This document shows, piece by piece, positions 52,565-61,855 of a stretch of 64,000 nucleotides of DNA. Made by a program: the position numbers and the translations under genes. The stretch comes from Natrinema salifodinae (lineage in GTDB: Archaea; Halobacteriota; Halobacteria; Halobacteriales; Natrialbaceae): the NCBI RefSeq assembly GCF_900110455.1, contig NZ_FOIS01000001.1:310001-374000 (forward strand), read 5' to 3'. Under the pieces are notes generated by a model that was not told the origin of the DNA, did no database searches, and saw nothing but the letters and a program-made list of their open reading frames with translations. The stretch's first letter is position 1, and every line of letters begins with the position of its first letter.

Positions 52565-52773
52565 GGGCGCGTTGTCCCTTCCCCTATGCTTTGTTATTCA
52601 ATGGGATTCTCGATCGTAGGGACGGTATAGCGCGGCCGGCGGTCCGATCCGCGGCGGCCGTAAGTACCGGTTGCGGATGATTGGCTGCCGGTAACGTCCG
52701 AATCACTAATATGACGGTCATCATCCTCTCGTGTCGTGTTCCGTTGCGCCGCAATCGCACCGGGTTCTCACGT

Positions 52774-53889
52774 ATGATTAATGCCACTCCGTCTGTGTTC
52801 GATGCGTCGCTCTCCCGGTCGGGGTCGACCGGAATCGATTCGTTCGTCGATCGCTACGCTCCGGACGTCGAATACACCTACTACGGTGCCGGCAAGATCG
52901 CACTCCGGGACGGCCTGGCGGGGCTCGTCGAGCCCGGCGGAAACGTCCTTGTTCCGGCCTACCTCTCGCCGGCGGTGGTCGAACCGTTTCGCGACCTCGG
53001 GCTGGAGCCGCGGTTCTACGCCGTCGAGGAAACGCTCGCACCGGACTTCGCCGATCTCGAAGACCGTATCGACGACGACACCGTCGCCATCACGTCGGTC
53101 AACTACTTCGGCTTTCCCCAGCCCGGCCTCCGCCGGCTCGCGTCGCTAGCCGACGACCACGACTGCTATCACATCGACGACAACGCCCACGCGCCGCTCA
53201 GCGTCGCCGACGACAGGTTGCTCGGGACCCACGGCGACCTCGGAATTGCGACGCTCCGGAAGCTGCTCCCCGTCCCCGACGGGGCCGTCCTCTACCGCCG
53301 CGACGACGAGGTCCGCGAGGCGTTCGACCCGTCGTCGCTGGCCGGCACGGCCGACCGCGTCGCCGCCACCGACTACCGGTTCGTCGCCACGTCGGTTGCC
53401 GAGCGCGTCAGCCCGACGTTGTTGCGCTCGATCGAGTCCGTCCTCGACGACGGGCCCGACGACTCGTCGTCGGTCGATCCCGAGGCCAGATACGAGGCCG
53501 CGAAAATCCCCATGTCGAAGTTCTCCGCTCGAGTCGCCGCGGCCGCCAACCCGGAGGCGATCCGCGACGCCCGACGCGAGAACTTCCGCGCCTGGCGGGA
53601 CGTCCTCGAGGCCCGCGACGACGTCCGACTCCTCTACGAGGAGCTCTCGGCGGGCCTTTCCCCCTACGAGTTCCCCGTCCGCGCGGACGATCAAGCGGCG
53701 CTGCTCGACGAACTCGCGGACGCGGGCGTTGCGGGCGCACACACTTGGCCGATCCTCCGCGAGTCCGTCCACGAGAACGCGGCCTACGAGACCGCGAACC
53801 GGCTCGCAAACGAGATCGTCGTCCTGCCCGTTCACCAGGGGATCGAGCCGGCGGCGATCGAGGCGGTCGGCGATCGCCTCCGGCGCTGA
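52774..53889 (+). CDS. DegT/DnrJ/EryC1/StrS-type aminotransferase
   Basis: 371 residues from ATG 52774; an earlier in-frame start at 52681 would cross the promoter region. PLP enzyme with Lys163 in GIATLRKLLPVPDGAVL forming the aldimine, Asp136 in HIDDNAHA holding the pyridine nitrogen, and TYYGAGKIALRDGLAGLVE at the start. DegT-family enzymes transaminate nucleotide-linked ketosugars. The residues after 240 are acidic. Divergent from the AlkP-FemAB operon, so the three genes probably belong to one sugar-modifying pathway (inference). Confidence 0.83.
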   Translation: MINATPSVFDASLSRSGSTGIDSFVDRYAPDVEYTYYGAGKIALRDGLAGLVEPGGNVLVPAYLSPAVVEPFRDLGLEPRFYAVEETLAPDFADLEDRIDDDTVAITSVNYFGFPQPGLRRLASLADDHDCYHIDDNAHAPLSVADDRLLGTHGDLGIATLRKLLPVPDGAVLYRRDDEVREAFDPSSLAGTADRVAATDYRFVATSVAERVSPTLLRSIESVLDDGPDDSSSVDPEARYEAAKIPMSKFSARVAAAANPEAIRDARRENFRAWRDVLEARDDVRLLYEELSAGLSPYEFPVRADDQAALLDELADAGVAGAHTWPILRESVHENAAYETANRLANEIVVLPVHQGIEPAAIEAVGDRLRR

Positions 53890-53951
53890 GCCACTCCCGG
53901 TTTCTATCGCTCACCGGACCTACGCAACGGAGTCGCCGCTCGCGCCCGCGT

Positions 53952-55730
53952 TCACTCCGCGGTCGCTGACGGAGACGCGGTCAGGTCCGTCCGAACGTCC
54001 TCGTGGAGCGCGTACGTCCGCTCGGCCGTCCGCTCGAGGATCGATTCCGTCCGCAGCTCCGAGAGGAGACTCTGGACCGCGACCGTCGACCGATCGACGC
54101 GCCTGGCCACGGCCGGCGTCTCGAGCGGTCCGTCTCGGGCGAACTCGGCCAGGACGTCGTGGGCCGTCTCGACCGAACACCGCGACCCGTCGCACGCGCG
54201 CTGGACTCGGTCGTCGAGCCACGAGATCTCGAGCAGATCCGCCAGCTCGCGCTCCTCGTTCGCGACGACGAAGCCGGGTTCGTCGGCCGCGTTCGATCGT
54301 CCGCTCGCGTCGTCGTTCGCACTGCCACCGTCGTCGGCCTCGACGGGCGTGTACCCGTACTCGACGTCGTCGCCGCCGGCCTGGACGATCGCCGATTCGC
54401 CGTCACCGTCGTCCGCCTCGGCCTCGTCGGCTTCGTCGGCCTGGTCGCCCCGATCGTCCCCGGCGATCGATTCCCGCTCGAGGTCGCGGACGACCCGCCG
54501 TAACTGCTCGTTTTCCCGCCGGAGTCGGTCCAGTTCGTCCTCGCGGGCCGCGAGGTCGTCTTCGAGGGCGTCGATCCGCTCGTCGCGCTCGCCGAGTTGC
54601 TCCCGGAGGTCGTCCCGTTCGGCCTCGAGTTCGGCGATCTCCTCGTGGAGCCGGCGCGCGTCCCCGCCGCCCCCTGGCAACTGTGACTGGACCGGCTCCG
54701 CGTTCTGGAGGGCGTCGGCCATCTGCCTGGCCGCGCTCGAGACGTCCCGCGCGGAGGAGAGCTCGTCCTCTAAGGTCTCGATCCGCGTTTCTTTCTTCTC
54801 GAGTTCGTTCTCGAGTTCGTTGATCCGGTCCTGCTCGCGGTCCTTGCGCTCGGAAATCTCCTGGAGGTCGCCGACCAGCGCGTCCGAGACCGACTTGAGT
54901 TCGGGGCGCTCGAAGTCGTCGAGCCCCGGCGTCGCGCCCGCGTCGAAGGTCCGCTTCCGGCGGAACTGGATCTTCCGGACGTCGACCTCGGTCCAGTCGG
55001 TCTGGACGAACGCCTGGCCGTCGTTGAGATCGGAGACGAGTTCCGAGTACTCGGTGTCGATGATCCGGCCGACGACCTTGGTGTCGTTGTCCCAGGTCAG
55101 TCGGTGCCAGACGAGCCAGTTGGCCTGCGTGATGAAATCCTTCTTGACGTCGGCCGGCCGCTGGCTGATCCCGAGGATACCGAGGCCGTGTTTGCGCCCG
55201 CGCTTGCTGATCTTGATCAGGAGGTTGCCGGTCTCGCCGACGCCGCCGCCCTCGGGGATGTACTCGTGGACCTCCTCGACGACCAGCAGGAACGGCTTCT
55301 TCAACTTCTTCTCCTTGACGAACAGCTGCCTGGCGACCTCCCGGAGGAGTTCGTCGGCCACGTCCTCGTCGAGGTAGCCGGAGACATCGAGGATGACGGG
55401 GACGTTCTCCTCGAGCGCGATGGTGGCCATCTGCTCGGCGTGTTCCGGCCCGATCTGGATGTCGCACTCCTCGTCGGCGCCGGCGTGGAGCATCTCGTAC
55501 TCCTCCTTCAGGCCGTAGTACTCCCCGTCGGTGTCGACGATCAGGAGCGGGTAGCCGGCCTCGAGTAACTCCTCGGCGATGACCGATGCGGTGTTTGACT
55601 TCCCCGACCCGGACTTGCCGGTGACGAACCCGCGTCCGGTGAGCAGTTCGACCACGGGTAGCTTCAGGTTGGTTCCGTCGGCGGTCTCGCCGACGTGAAT
55701 TTGTCGCTGCTTGGACTCCTCGTCGCTCAC
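53952..55730 (-). CDS. HerA-like ATPase with coiled coil and winged helix
   Basis: 592 residues from GTG 55730, fixed by GAGGTGATC 5 bases upstream. Walker A GKSGSGKSNTA is at 38-48 and Walker B LLVVEEVHEYIP near 153-164, typical of the FtsK/HerA clade; SKRGRKHGLGILGISQRPAD is the arginine-rich translocation core. From about 280 to 435 comes an acidic coiled coil (RINELENELEKKETRIETLE), then an Asp/Ala linker and a winged helix (about 500-585). No nurA nuclease gene is adjacent. Haloarchaeal HerA-like proteins with this extension are not well described. It may pump DNA in repair or bind specific sites through the winged helix. Confidence 0.85.
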   Translation of the reverse strand: MSDEESKQRQIHVGETADGTNLKLPVVELLTGRGFVTGKSGSGKSNTASVIAEELLEAGYPLLIVDTDGEYYGLKEEYEMLHAGADEECDIQIGPEHAEQMATIALEENVPVILDVSGYLDEDVADELLREVARQLFVKEKKLKKPFLLVVEEVHEYIPEGGGVGETGNLLIKISKRGRKHGLGILGISQRPADVKKDFITQANWLVWHRLTWDNDTKVVGRIIDTEYSELVSDLNDGQAFVQTDWTEVDVRKIQFRRKRTFDAGATPGLDDFERPELKSVSDALVGDLQEISERKDREQDRINELENELEKKETRIETLEDELSSARDVSSAARQMADALQNAEPVQSQLPGGGGDARRLHEEIAELEAERDDLREQLGERDERIDALEDDLAAREDELDRLRRENEQLRRVVRDLERESIAGDDRGDQADEADEAEADDGDGESAIVQAGGDDVEYGYTPVEADDGGSANDDASGRSNAADEPGFVVANEERELADLLEISWLDDRVQRACDGSRCSVETAHDVLAEFARDGPLETPAVARRVDRSTVAVQSLLSELRTESILERTAERTYALHEDVRTDLTASPSATAE

Positions 55731-56348
55731 TGACCGATCACCTCACTCTCGATTGCGATCGCGATCGCGCGCGGTTCGTTCATGTTATCCGTACAGTCCG
55801 AACACGCGACCTTGAATATTGGCCTCGTCCCGGCGATCCCAGCAGCGGTCTTTGCGACCGCCCGCTGCACTCGAACCGAGTACTCCAGTGAGAGTTGTGA
55901 ACACACCGCGGAAAGAGTTATGTCACTGCTACTGTACGATACAGTTATCCGCCGACCGATGATTCCGACCACATCACCGATCCGCTTTGCCGGCCAGTAT
56001 CTCGCCGGAGAGCGGCTCGTCGCGTCCGACGCCGCACCCGCCGACGGGAGCGGGGCCGGGCTCGGCGTTCGCGGCCTTCGTGGACGGAATCCCCGCCGTT
56101 CCTCCTATCCGTCGTGGCCAGGCGCGGTCGGCATCGGCTCCGTCCGCGCCGCGTAGGTCGCCGCCGGCCGGACGGCCGCTCGGACTGGTTTTCGGGACCG
56201 AATTCCGCCGTCTCCGTACCGGGCGACGCTGTCGATCGGCCAGCACGACCGCTGCGACGCGTCGGTGTCCGTCCTCGTACCCCCGTGGTGTACCGGCCAA
56301 CACGCGGGCTCCGGCCCGAGCGTCGAGTTCGAGTCTCGACGGGGGCGT
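55731..56348. other. Intergenic region upstream of the HerA-like gene
   Basis: 618 bases. An 81-codon frame on the minus strand (55727-55972) ends with a GTGA overlap with the HerA-like start, but its sequence has no family features apart from a VACSDCTDNMNEPR stretch; I do not call it a gene. CAATATTC at about 55815-55822 is a possible box. Other frames are Arg-rich. Confidence 0.45.
55736..55744 (-). promoter_or_regulatory. Shine-Dalgarno site for the HerA-like GTG start
   Basis: GAGGTGATC on the minus strand matches the 16S rRNA 3' end and leaves five bases before the GTG at 55730. Confidence 0.6.
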
Positions 56349-56687
56349 ATGAATCGCCAGTGCGAACCAGTCGCGGCAACGCTCACCGTGCGCGTTCCTC
56401 TCGGTGCGACCGGGAGCCTCGCGGACGGCGCAGTGCGGATCGTCGAACGAACCGATGCCGTCGGAACGATCGCGACCGCCGACGTGCGCCGAGTGTCGCC
56501 CGGCCTCAACGACACGACCGTCGAACTCCGCGTTCGCGTCGCCCTCGAACTGCCCCGCGGCGGCGAGGACGTCGACGCGCTCGCCAGGCGCGCACTCGCG
56601 GTCGGGGTCGGCGTCGAATCGGTCGCCGACGTCGAGCGCGTGGAGTCGGTCGAACCGGAGGCGCCGCCGCCAGCGGAGGTCGGGTAG
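56349..56687 (+). CDS. Conserved hypothetical protein
   Basis: 112 residues from ATG 56349. The sequence alternates in a way typical of beta strands: ATLTVRVPLGATGSLADGAV, RIVERTDAVGTIATADVRRV, and NDTTVELRVRVALELPRGG; the C-terminus is a helix (DALARRALAVGVGVESVAD). No Cys pair or catalytic motif. Its end is two bases from the stop of the convergent XPB helicase. I do not recognise the family. Confidence 0.6.
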   Translation: MNRQCEPVAATLTVRVPLGATGSLADGAVRIVERTDAVGTIATADVRRVSPGLNDTTVELRVRVALELPRGGEDVDALARRALAVGVGVESVADVERVESVEPEAPPPAEVG

Positions 56688-56689
56688 TT

Positions 56690-58696
56690 CTAGTCTTCGC
56701 GCTCGACCGCCCGTTCGCGGACGGTCATTCCCTTGCGACCCAGGTGCTGGAGCTGTTTGCGGGCGAAGTCCTCCTCGCGGGTGCCCCGCGTCGCGAGGAC
56801 GTAGACGAGCGCGCCGCCGGCGGGGCGCATCGTCCGGCCGGCGCGCTGGGTGCCCTGACGGCGGGAGCCGCCGAGCCCGGAGGCGACGATTGCCAGGTCG
56901 GCCGTCGGCAGGTCGATCCCCTCGTCGCCGACCCGCGAGATGAGAAGCAGGTCGCGCTCGTTCCGGCGGAACTCGCCTAACAGCCGCCGGCGCTCGTGGT
57001 GTGGCGTCTCGCCGCTGAGGAAGGGAACGTCCAGCGCCTCGGCGAGCTCCCGGCCCTGCTCGAGGTAGTCGACGAAGACGATAGCCTTCGAGTCAGGGTG
57101 GGCCGACAGCAGGTACCGGACCTCGTCGATCTTCCCCCGATTGCGGGCGGCGATGCGGTACTTCTCCCGGCCGTCGGCCGAGCCGTAGGCGTTGCGCTGC
57201 TCCTCGTCACCCCACGGCACGTAGCGAATCTCGAGTTCGGGTTCGGCGACGAAGCCGGCCTCGAACAGCGCCTCCCAGTCGGTGCCGATCGGCGGGCCGA
57301 CCAGGGTGAAGATCTCCTTCTGGCGGTCGTCCTCCCGGATGGGACTGGCCGACAGCCCTAGCCGGTGTTTGGACTGCAGGTGCGTGCTCCGCCGGTAGAC
57401 GTCCGAGGGGACGTGCTGACACTCGTCGAAGACCACCAGGCCCCACTCGCGGTCGTCGAACAGCGAGCGGTGGCGATCCATCCCCGCGATCTGGTAGGTG
57501 GCGATCGTTACCGGCCGAACCTCCTTTCGGCCGCCGTGGTACTGGCCGATCTGGTGGGGTTCCAGCGAGGTGTACTCGACGATCGCGTCGGCCCACTGCT
57601 GGGCCAGGTCGCGGCTCGGCACCAACACCAGGGTCTCGCCCTCGACGTGGGCCATCGCGCCCATCGCGGCGACCGTCTTCCCGCTGCCAGGCGGGCCGAC
57701 GAAGACCCCCTCGCCGGCCTCGGCGAAGCGGTCGACCCAGGTCCGCTGGTAGTCGCGCAGCCGCACCCCCAGCTCGATCGGCAACTCCTCGCCGGCCGTC
57801 AGCTCGCGGTGGTCCTGGACCGGATAGCCGGCCTCGTAGAGGATTCGCTTGATCGCGGCCTCCGCCCCCTCGCGGACCCAGTCCTCGGTGTCCGAAATCG
57901 GCGCGTGGACGTGCTCCTCGTCTAACTTCTGGCGCGCGACGTTGCCCATGATCTCCGGCGTCTGGCCCTCGAGTACGGTGTAGCCGTCCTCGTGGGTCAC
58001 CAGGCGGAACTGGTGGGCGCGGTCCCACTGGCTCTCGACCCAGTCCTCGAGCCGTTCGGAGCGCTGGCCGAGCGCCTGGCGCATCGTCCGCGCGAGGTCC
58101 TCGAAGGAGTCGTGGGGGGTGCTCCAGACGTCCTCGGGCCGGACGACGTAGCGGTAGCCCTGCTCGCCGTTTCCGTCCGCAAGGTGGGCGAACTGTGAGA
58201 GTTGCGCGCGCGTGAATTGGTCGGGCCGGTCGACGATGATCTCCCGTCGTTTCGGGAAGACGACCACGCGCTCCCGATCGGTCAGGTCCTCGAGTTCGCT
58301 GGGGTACCAGACGACGGGGTCGGTCGAGACCGAGAGCCGTTCGAGGTCGCCCGTCTCGGCAAGGGTTTCGAGGCGGTCGCTGGCCGCCTCGTGGGGGAGT
58401 TCGAGCGCGCGGGCGACCGAGGCCGCCGTGAGGACGGGCCGGCCCTCGTGCTGGCTGGCGTCGTGGAAGTCGGCGATGGTGAACGCCGCGTCGCCGGTCT
58501 CGTCGCGGTCGCCGCCCGCGTCGGTCGGTTCGTTCTCGTCGGTCGGTTCGTCGTCGCTATCGGTCCCTCGATCGCCGTCGATCGGTGCTGCCGCTTCGGT
58601 CGAGTTCGGATCGCTCGGCTCGTCCGAATCGTTCTCGGGATCACCGGACTCGCTCCGCTGCTCGTCGGAGGGCGTCGGAGAACGTTCGTCGGTCAC
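56690..58696 (-). CDS. rad25: XPB/Rad25-type DNA helicase
   Basis: 668 residues from GTG 58696, with TTTAC about 27 bases upstream (leaderless); the frame runs on upstream without family sequence. An acidic ~70-residue tail (Asp/Glu/Pro/Thr) precedes a damage-recognition-like domain (about 75-290). The SF2 helicase core has Walker A VGPPGSGKTVAAMGAM, motif II VVFDECQHVPSD, motif III GLSASPIR and motif VI QRAGRTMRP, with the REDDRQKE segment of the XPB red motif region. It unwinds DNA 3' to 5' in repair or transcription. Archaeal XPB often pairs with Bax1; none is adjacent. Confidence 0.92.
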   Translation of the reverse strand: MTDERSPTPSDEQRSESGDPENDSDEPSDPNSTEAAAPIDGDRGTDSDDEPTDENEPTDAGGDRDETGDAAFTIADFHDASQHEGRPVLTAASVARALELPHEAASDRLETLAETGDLERLSVSTDPVVWYPSELEDLTDRERVVVFPKRREIIVDRPDQFTRAQLSQFAHLADGNGEQGYRYVVRPEDVWSTPHDSFEDLARTMRQALGQRSERLEDWVESQWDRAHQFRLVTHEDGYTVLEGQTPEIMGNVARQKLDEEHVHAPISDTEDWVREGAEAAIKRILYEAGYPVQDHRELTAGEELPIELGVRLRDYQRTWVDRFAEAGEGVFVGPPGSGKTVAAMGAMAHVEGETLVLVPSRDLAQQWADAIVEYTSLEPHQIGQYHGGRKEVRPVTIATYQIAGMDRHRSLFDDREWGLVVFDECQHVPSDVYRRSTHLQSKHRLGLSASPIREDDRQKEIFTLVGPPIGTDWEALFEAGFVAEPELEIRYVPWGDEEQRNAYGSADGREKYRIAARNRGKIDEVRYLLSAHPDSKAIVFVDYLEQGRELAEALDVPFLSGETPHHERRRLLGEFRRNERDLLLISRVGDEGIDLPTADLAIVASGLGGSRRQGTQRAGRTMRPAGGALVYVLATRGTREEDFARKQLQHLGRKGMTVRERAVERED

Positions 58697-58718
58697 TGCC
58701 CGGGCGTAACGGCGGTGC

Positions 58719-58726
58719 GGGTAAAC
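58719..58726 (-). promoter_or_regulatory. TATA-type box of the XPB gene
   Basis: TTTAC on the minus strand, centred about 28 bases before the GTG at 58696; supports the GTG as a leaderless start. Confidence 0.45.
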
Positions 58727-58837
58727 AGATTTCGCTCGCCGACGCCGCGTTCGGGGGTGTGCAAGGGGCAACGAGCCCGGAGTAATCGCTCGTTCAAGGC
58801 CCCACAGTATATGCGGGATGACGGCGTACGGAATCGT

Positions 58838-59014
58838 ATGTTCCGCGCGATCCTTCCCGAAGGTCAGATCGCTTGCGAGCGCTACGAACACACCGACAAC
58901 GGCGTCGAACTCTACGACGACGAGGACGAGTTCATCGCGTTCGTTCCCTACGCGAACCTTCAGGCTATGGCCAGCGAGGATCTCTACACGGAGGACGAGC
59001 GATCGATCATGTAG
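58838..59014 (+). CDS. Small acidic conserved protein
   Basis: 58 residues from ATG 58838; TATAT at 58808-58812 is 28 bases upstream, so the earlier in-frame ATG at 58811 is inside the box and unlikely. Sequence MFRAILPEGQIACERYEHTD, then GVELYDDEDEFIAFVPYANL, with a strand-rich centre and an acidic tail. It looks like a genuine halophilic small protein; the family is unknown to me. Convergent with tfb, 16 bases apart. Confidence 0.65.
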   Translation: MFRAILPEGQIACERYEHTDNGVELYDDEDEFIAFVPYANLQAMASEDLYTEDERSIM

Positions 59015-59029
59015 TCCCGTCGGCGGCCG

Positions 59030-59989
59030 TCACGCCGTGGGCTGCTGGTCGATCGCGTCGAGTTGCTCGCGATAGCGGTTGCGGACGGTGACGACGGTCG
59101 TCTGTGCGGTGTCGGCGACCGCTCGCTGGGGGATCGTCTCGTCACAGAGCAGGCCGGCCGCGTAGATGGCCGCGGCGGCAAAGCCCGTCGGCGACTTGCC
59201 GGAGTGGAGTCCCTGTTTGGTCGTTCGATCGATGATCTCGATGGCTTTGGTCTCGACGTCCTTGCCGACGTCCAGTTCGGAACAGAACCGCGGGACGAAC
59301 TGTCGGGGGTTCGTCGGCTCCAAGTTAATGTCCAATTCGTCCGCGATGTATCGATAGGTCCGTCCGATCTCTCGCTGATCGACTCGTGAAACGGAGGTTA
59401 CTTCCTCGAGACTGCGCGGAATATCCTCCTTACGGCACGCGGTGTAGAGGGCGCTGGTCGCGACGCCTTCGATCGAACGGCCGCGGATAAGGTCCTGTTC
59501 GAGCGCTCGACGGTAGATGACGCTCGCCGTTTCCTTGACCGGCTTCGGGACGCCCAGCGCGCTGACCATCCGATCGATCTCCGAGAGGGCGTACTTGAGG
59601 TTTCGTTCGCCGGCGTTTTTCGTTCGAATTCGTTCCTGCCAGACGCGGAGTCGGTGGAGCTGGCCGTGTTTGTCGGCCGACATCGAGTGCCCGTTCGCGT
59701 CCTTGTTCCGCCAGTCGATGGTCGTCGTCAGCCCCCGGTCGTGCATCGATTGCGTCAGGGGCGCGCCGACCCGGGAGAGTTCGTCGTGTTCCTGTGCGTT
59801 GAACGCTCGCCATTCCGGTCCGTAATCGATAGGATCCTCCGTAAGGACCAGCCCACACTCCTCGCAGACCCGTTCGCCGCGGTCCGGATCGTGGACGATC
59901 GTATCGGTCTCGCAGTCGGGACACAGACCAGCCTCGACCTCCTCCGACTGCGATTCGGTGCTGGCGTGATCGATGATAGACCGCGTCAT
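59030..59989 (-). CDS. tfb: Transcription initiation factor B (TFB)
   Basis: 319 residues from ATG 59989; 49 codons upstream in frame are not family-like. The N-terminal zinc ribbon uses CPDC and CEEC (CPDCETDTIVHDPDRGERVC), the B-reader segment is near EWRAFNAQEHDELSRVGAP, and two cyclin repeats (about 110-205 and 215-310) carry SEIDRMVSALGVPKPVKETA and VGKDVETKAIEIIDRTTKQG. The C-terminal recognition helix VTVRNRYREQLDAI reads the BRE. Haloarchaea have several TFBs with overlapping promoter choices; this one is full length. Compare the short form at 3223. Confidence 0.96.
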   Translation of the reverse strand: MTRSIIDHASTESQSEEVEAGLCPDCETDTIVHDPDRGERVCEECGLVLTEDPIDYGPEWRAFNAQEHDELSRVGAPLTQSMHDRGLTTTIDWRNKDANGHSMSADKHGQLHRLRVWQERIRTKNAGERNLKYALSEIDRMVSALGVPKPVKETASVIYRRALEQDLIRGRSIEGVATSALYTACRKEDIPRSLEEVTSVSRVDQREIGRTYRYIADELDINLEPTNPRQFVPRFCSELDVGKDVETKAIEIIDRTTKQGLHSGKSPTGFAAAAIYAAGLLCDETIPQRAVADTAQTTVVTVRNRYREQLDAIDQQPTA

Positions 59990-60736
59990 CAGTACCCGAC
60001 CGAAACCGTGCAGGCACTGTAAGGGGTTCACATGGTTTCGCGGGAAACACCGACTTACCGACGGCGCCGGATCGTCGGAAGAGAGAACAGAAGAGAGCCG
60101 CCGTAACGGCCGCCTGTCTCGGCCGGGACAGGGCACCGATTACGGCGAAACCGTGTCCCATCGGTCGTGTCCGGGCGAAACGACCGCCGAACGGTCGCTT
60201 CGACCCATCATGCCCAATGGTCACACGGGACATGAACGTGCCGATCGTTGCAGCGCGGCGGCGGCGTCAATCCCTCGTTCATCGCGTAAACCCATCTTTC
60301 GCGTTCGAACCGTCGCGCGCATTTATATTGGCACGGCCGAACTTTCGGTACCAGTGTCGTGTCGCCGATCGGGCCCACTCCGCGCCAGCGACCCGTCCCG
60401 CCGCGGACGGAGCCTCCGTACGCCGTCGATATACGCGGACAATCGATCGATACCGATCGGTCTCGAGCGCGCCGACGAGCGCTCGCCTGGCCTCGCCCGC
60501 GCACTGACGACGATGTCGGCGCGAAGTCGCTCCGTACCTGCTTTGCAGACGGTGCGAAACGTGGTCGTGTTTAAGAGTATCAGTGTTGGCGTACAACCTG
60601 GTGTGTCAAACGTGATTGGGACTCGCCGTTCGAACGTACAGCGGTCGCCGTCGAGCCGCAGCTCCGGAATACCGGGGACCCGAATGCAGGGGACAGCGGG
60701 CTCGAAAGCGGTCTATACGACCGGAGGCATTCGATA
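59990..60736. other. Long divergent region between tfb and the DUF7344 gene
   Basis: 747 bases with no gene I can support. It includes ATTTATATTGG at 60321-60331 as a strong TATA-like site, whose downstream region has only Arg/Pro-rich frames; a small RNA or an upstream leader is possible. GGAGG at 60723-60727 serves the gene at 60737. Confidence 0.5.
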
Positions 60737-61333
60737 ATGTCTTCGATCGATACGTCACTGCCCGACGAAATTGCATCGGTCGCCGACGGTGACGAAGACG
60801 ATCGACTGTCGAAGGACGTCATTTTCGAACTGTTAAAGAATCGCCGTCGGAGAGAAGTCCTCGCGTACTTACTGGAAGCCGACGAAACGGTCACCCTCGG
60901 TGAACTCGCCGAACAGATCGCCGCCTGGGAGAACGATACCGACGTCAATGCGCTCAGTTCTGATCAGCGCAAGCGGGTTTACGTCGCGCTGTATCAGACC
61001 CATCTGCCGAAGATGGACGACGCCGGGATCATCGAGTACGACCAGGACCGCGGGTTGATCTCGCTTTCGGACAACGCCGACCTGTTAATGATGTACCTCG
61101 ATACGGACTCCCATCGACAGGACCGGTGGGACCGGTGGTACGCCGGCCTGAGCGCGGCCGGTACCGCCGTTCTCGGCGCCGCCATCCTCGGCGTCCCGGG
61201 CCTCGCGGCCGTTCCGGTGACCGCGCTCGCGGCCGTCGTCGTCGCCGCGTTCTGTTGTCTCTCGGTTGCTCACGTCGTCCGCAACCACCGCCGCGAACGC
61301 ACCGTCGACGGGAAACTCTCCCGTATCGAGTAA
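60737..61333 (+). CDS. DUF7344-domain HTH protein with membrane anchor
   Basis: 198 residues from ATG 60737, with GGAGG nine bases upstream. Residues about 25-120 form a DUF7344 winged-helix (KDVIFELLKNRRRREVLAYL, then TLGELAEQIAAWENDTD and QRKRVYVALYQTHLPKMDDA with GIIEYDQDRGLISLS). The C-terminal ~60 residues hold two hydrophobic helices (ALSAAGTAVLGAAILG-type and AAVPVTALAAVVVAAFCCLS) and end in a basic tail. Such membrane-anchored wHTH proteins are common in haloarchaea; signal and target are unknown. The tandem DNA-binding/membrane layout suggests a membrane-tethered regulator. Confidence 0.85.
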   Translation: MSSIDTSLPDEIASVADGDEDDRLSKDVIFELLKNRRRREVLAYLLEADETVTLGELAEQIAAWENDTDVNALSSDQRKRVYVALYQTHLPKMDDAGIIEYDQDRGLISLSDNADLLMMYLDTDSHRQDRWDRWYAGLSAAGTAVLGAAILGVPGLAAVPVTALAAVVVAAFCCLSVAHVVRNHRRERTVDGKLSRIE

Positions 61334-61855
61334 CCGGTTTTCCCTTCGATACCGCTGCACCGTCGCGTTCGTCCTGTTCTCGCCCGTTGTAACACCGACG
61401 GCCGACGCGACCTCGACGATCCGACCAGGCCGCGCCGTCTGGACGGTCCGAACGCGACCCGAACCGCGTGCGTAAGCCGCCCGCTGTGACGGTTGTAGTA
61501 GCCGCAATTGCCATCGATCGACGGATGTCAGGACCGCGAAGATTTTTAGGCCACAACTGCATAGGACCACCTGGCTCCCGACGACCGTCATCCGGTACCG
61601 GAACAGTCGCGTGCCAGCATCTGTTCCAGGCGCGGGAGCCGTTTCCCGTACGCTGTGCACGTTTCTCTCGGTCCGAATCCGTAATTCCATCCCATACCCC
61701 AGTCGCGACGTCGTCGCGCCGACGGCCGCGAGTTCGCCCCGCGGTGAACGGTTCCCTGACAGTGAGACGCCGTCGCGGCGCCCGCCCGCGGTAGCCCCCT
61801 GCTGACGGTCATAAACGCGGACATTACAAAGCGGTATACTGACTCGCGTTCTGAT
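61334..61855. other. Intergenic region before the AsnB-like gene
   Basis: 522 bases. ATTTTTAGG at about 61541-61549 and GCGGTATACTG at about 61831-61841 are possible boxes; the second is 15-25 bases before the ATG at 61856. No gene is seen. Confidence 0.45.

Noticed and set aside
55727-55972. 81-codon frame overlapping the HerA-like start by GTGA
   Set aside because: The overlap looks operon-like, but the sequence shows no family, and codon-level features are weak. The Shine-Dalgarno site inside it is explained by the HerA-like start.
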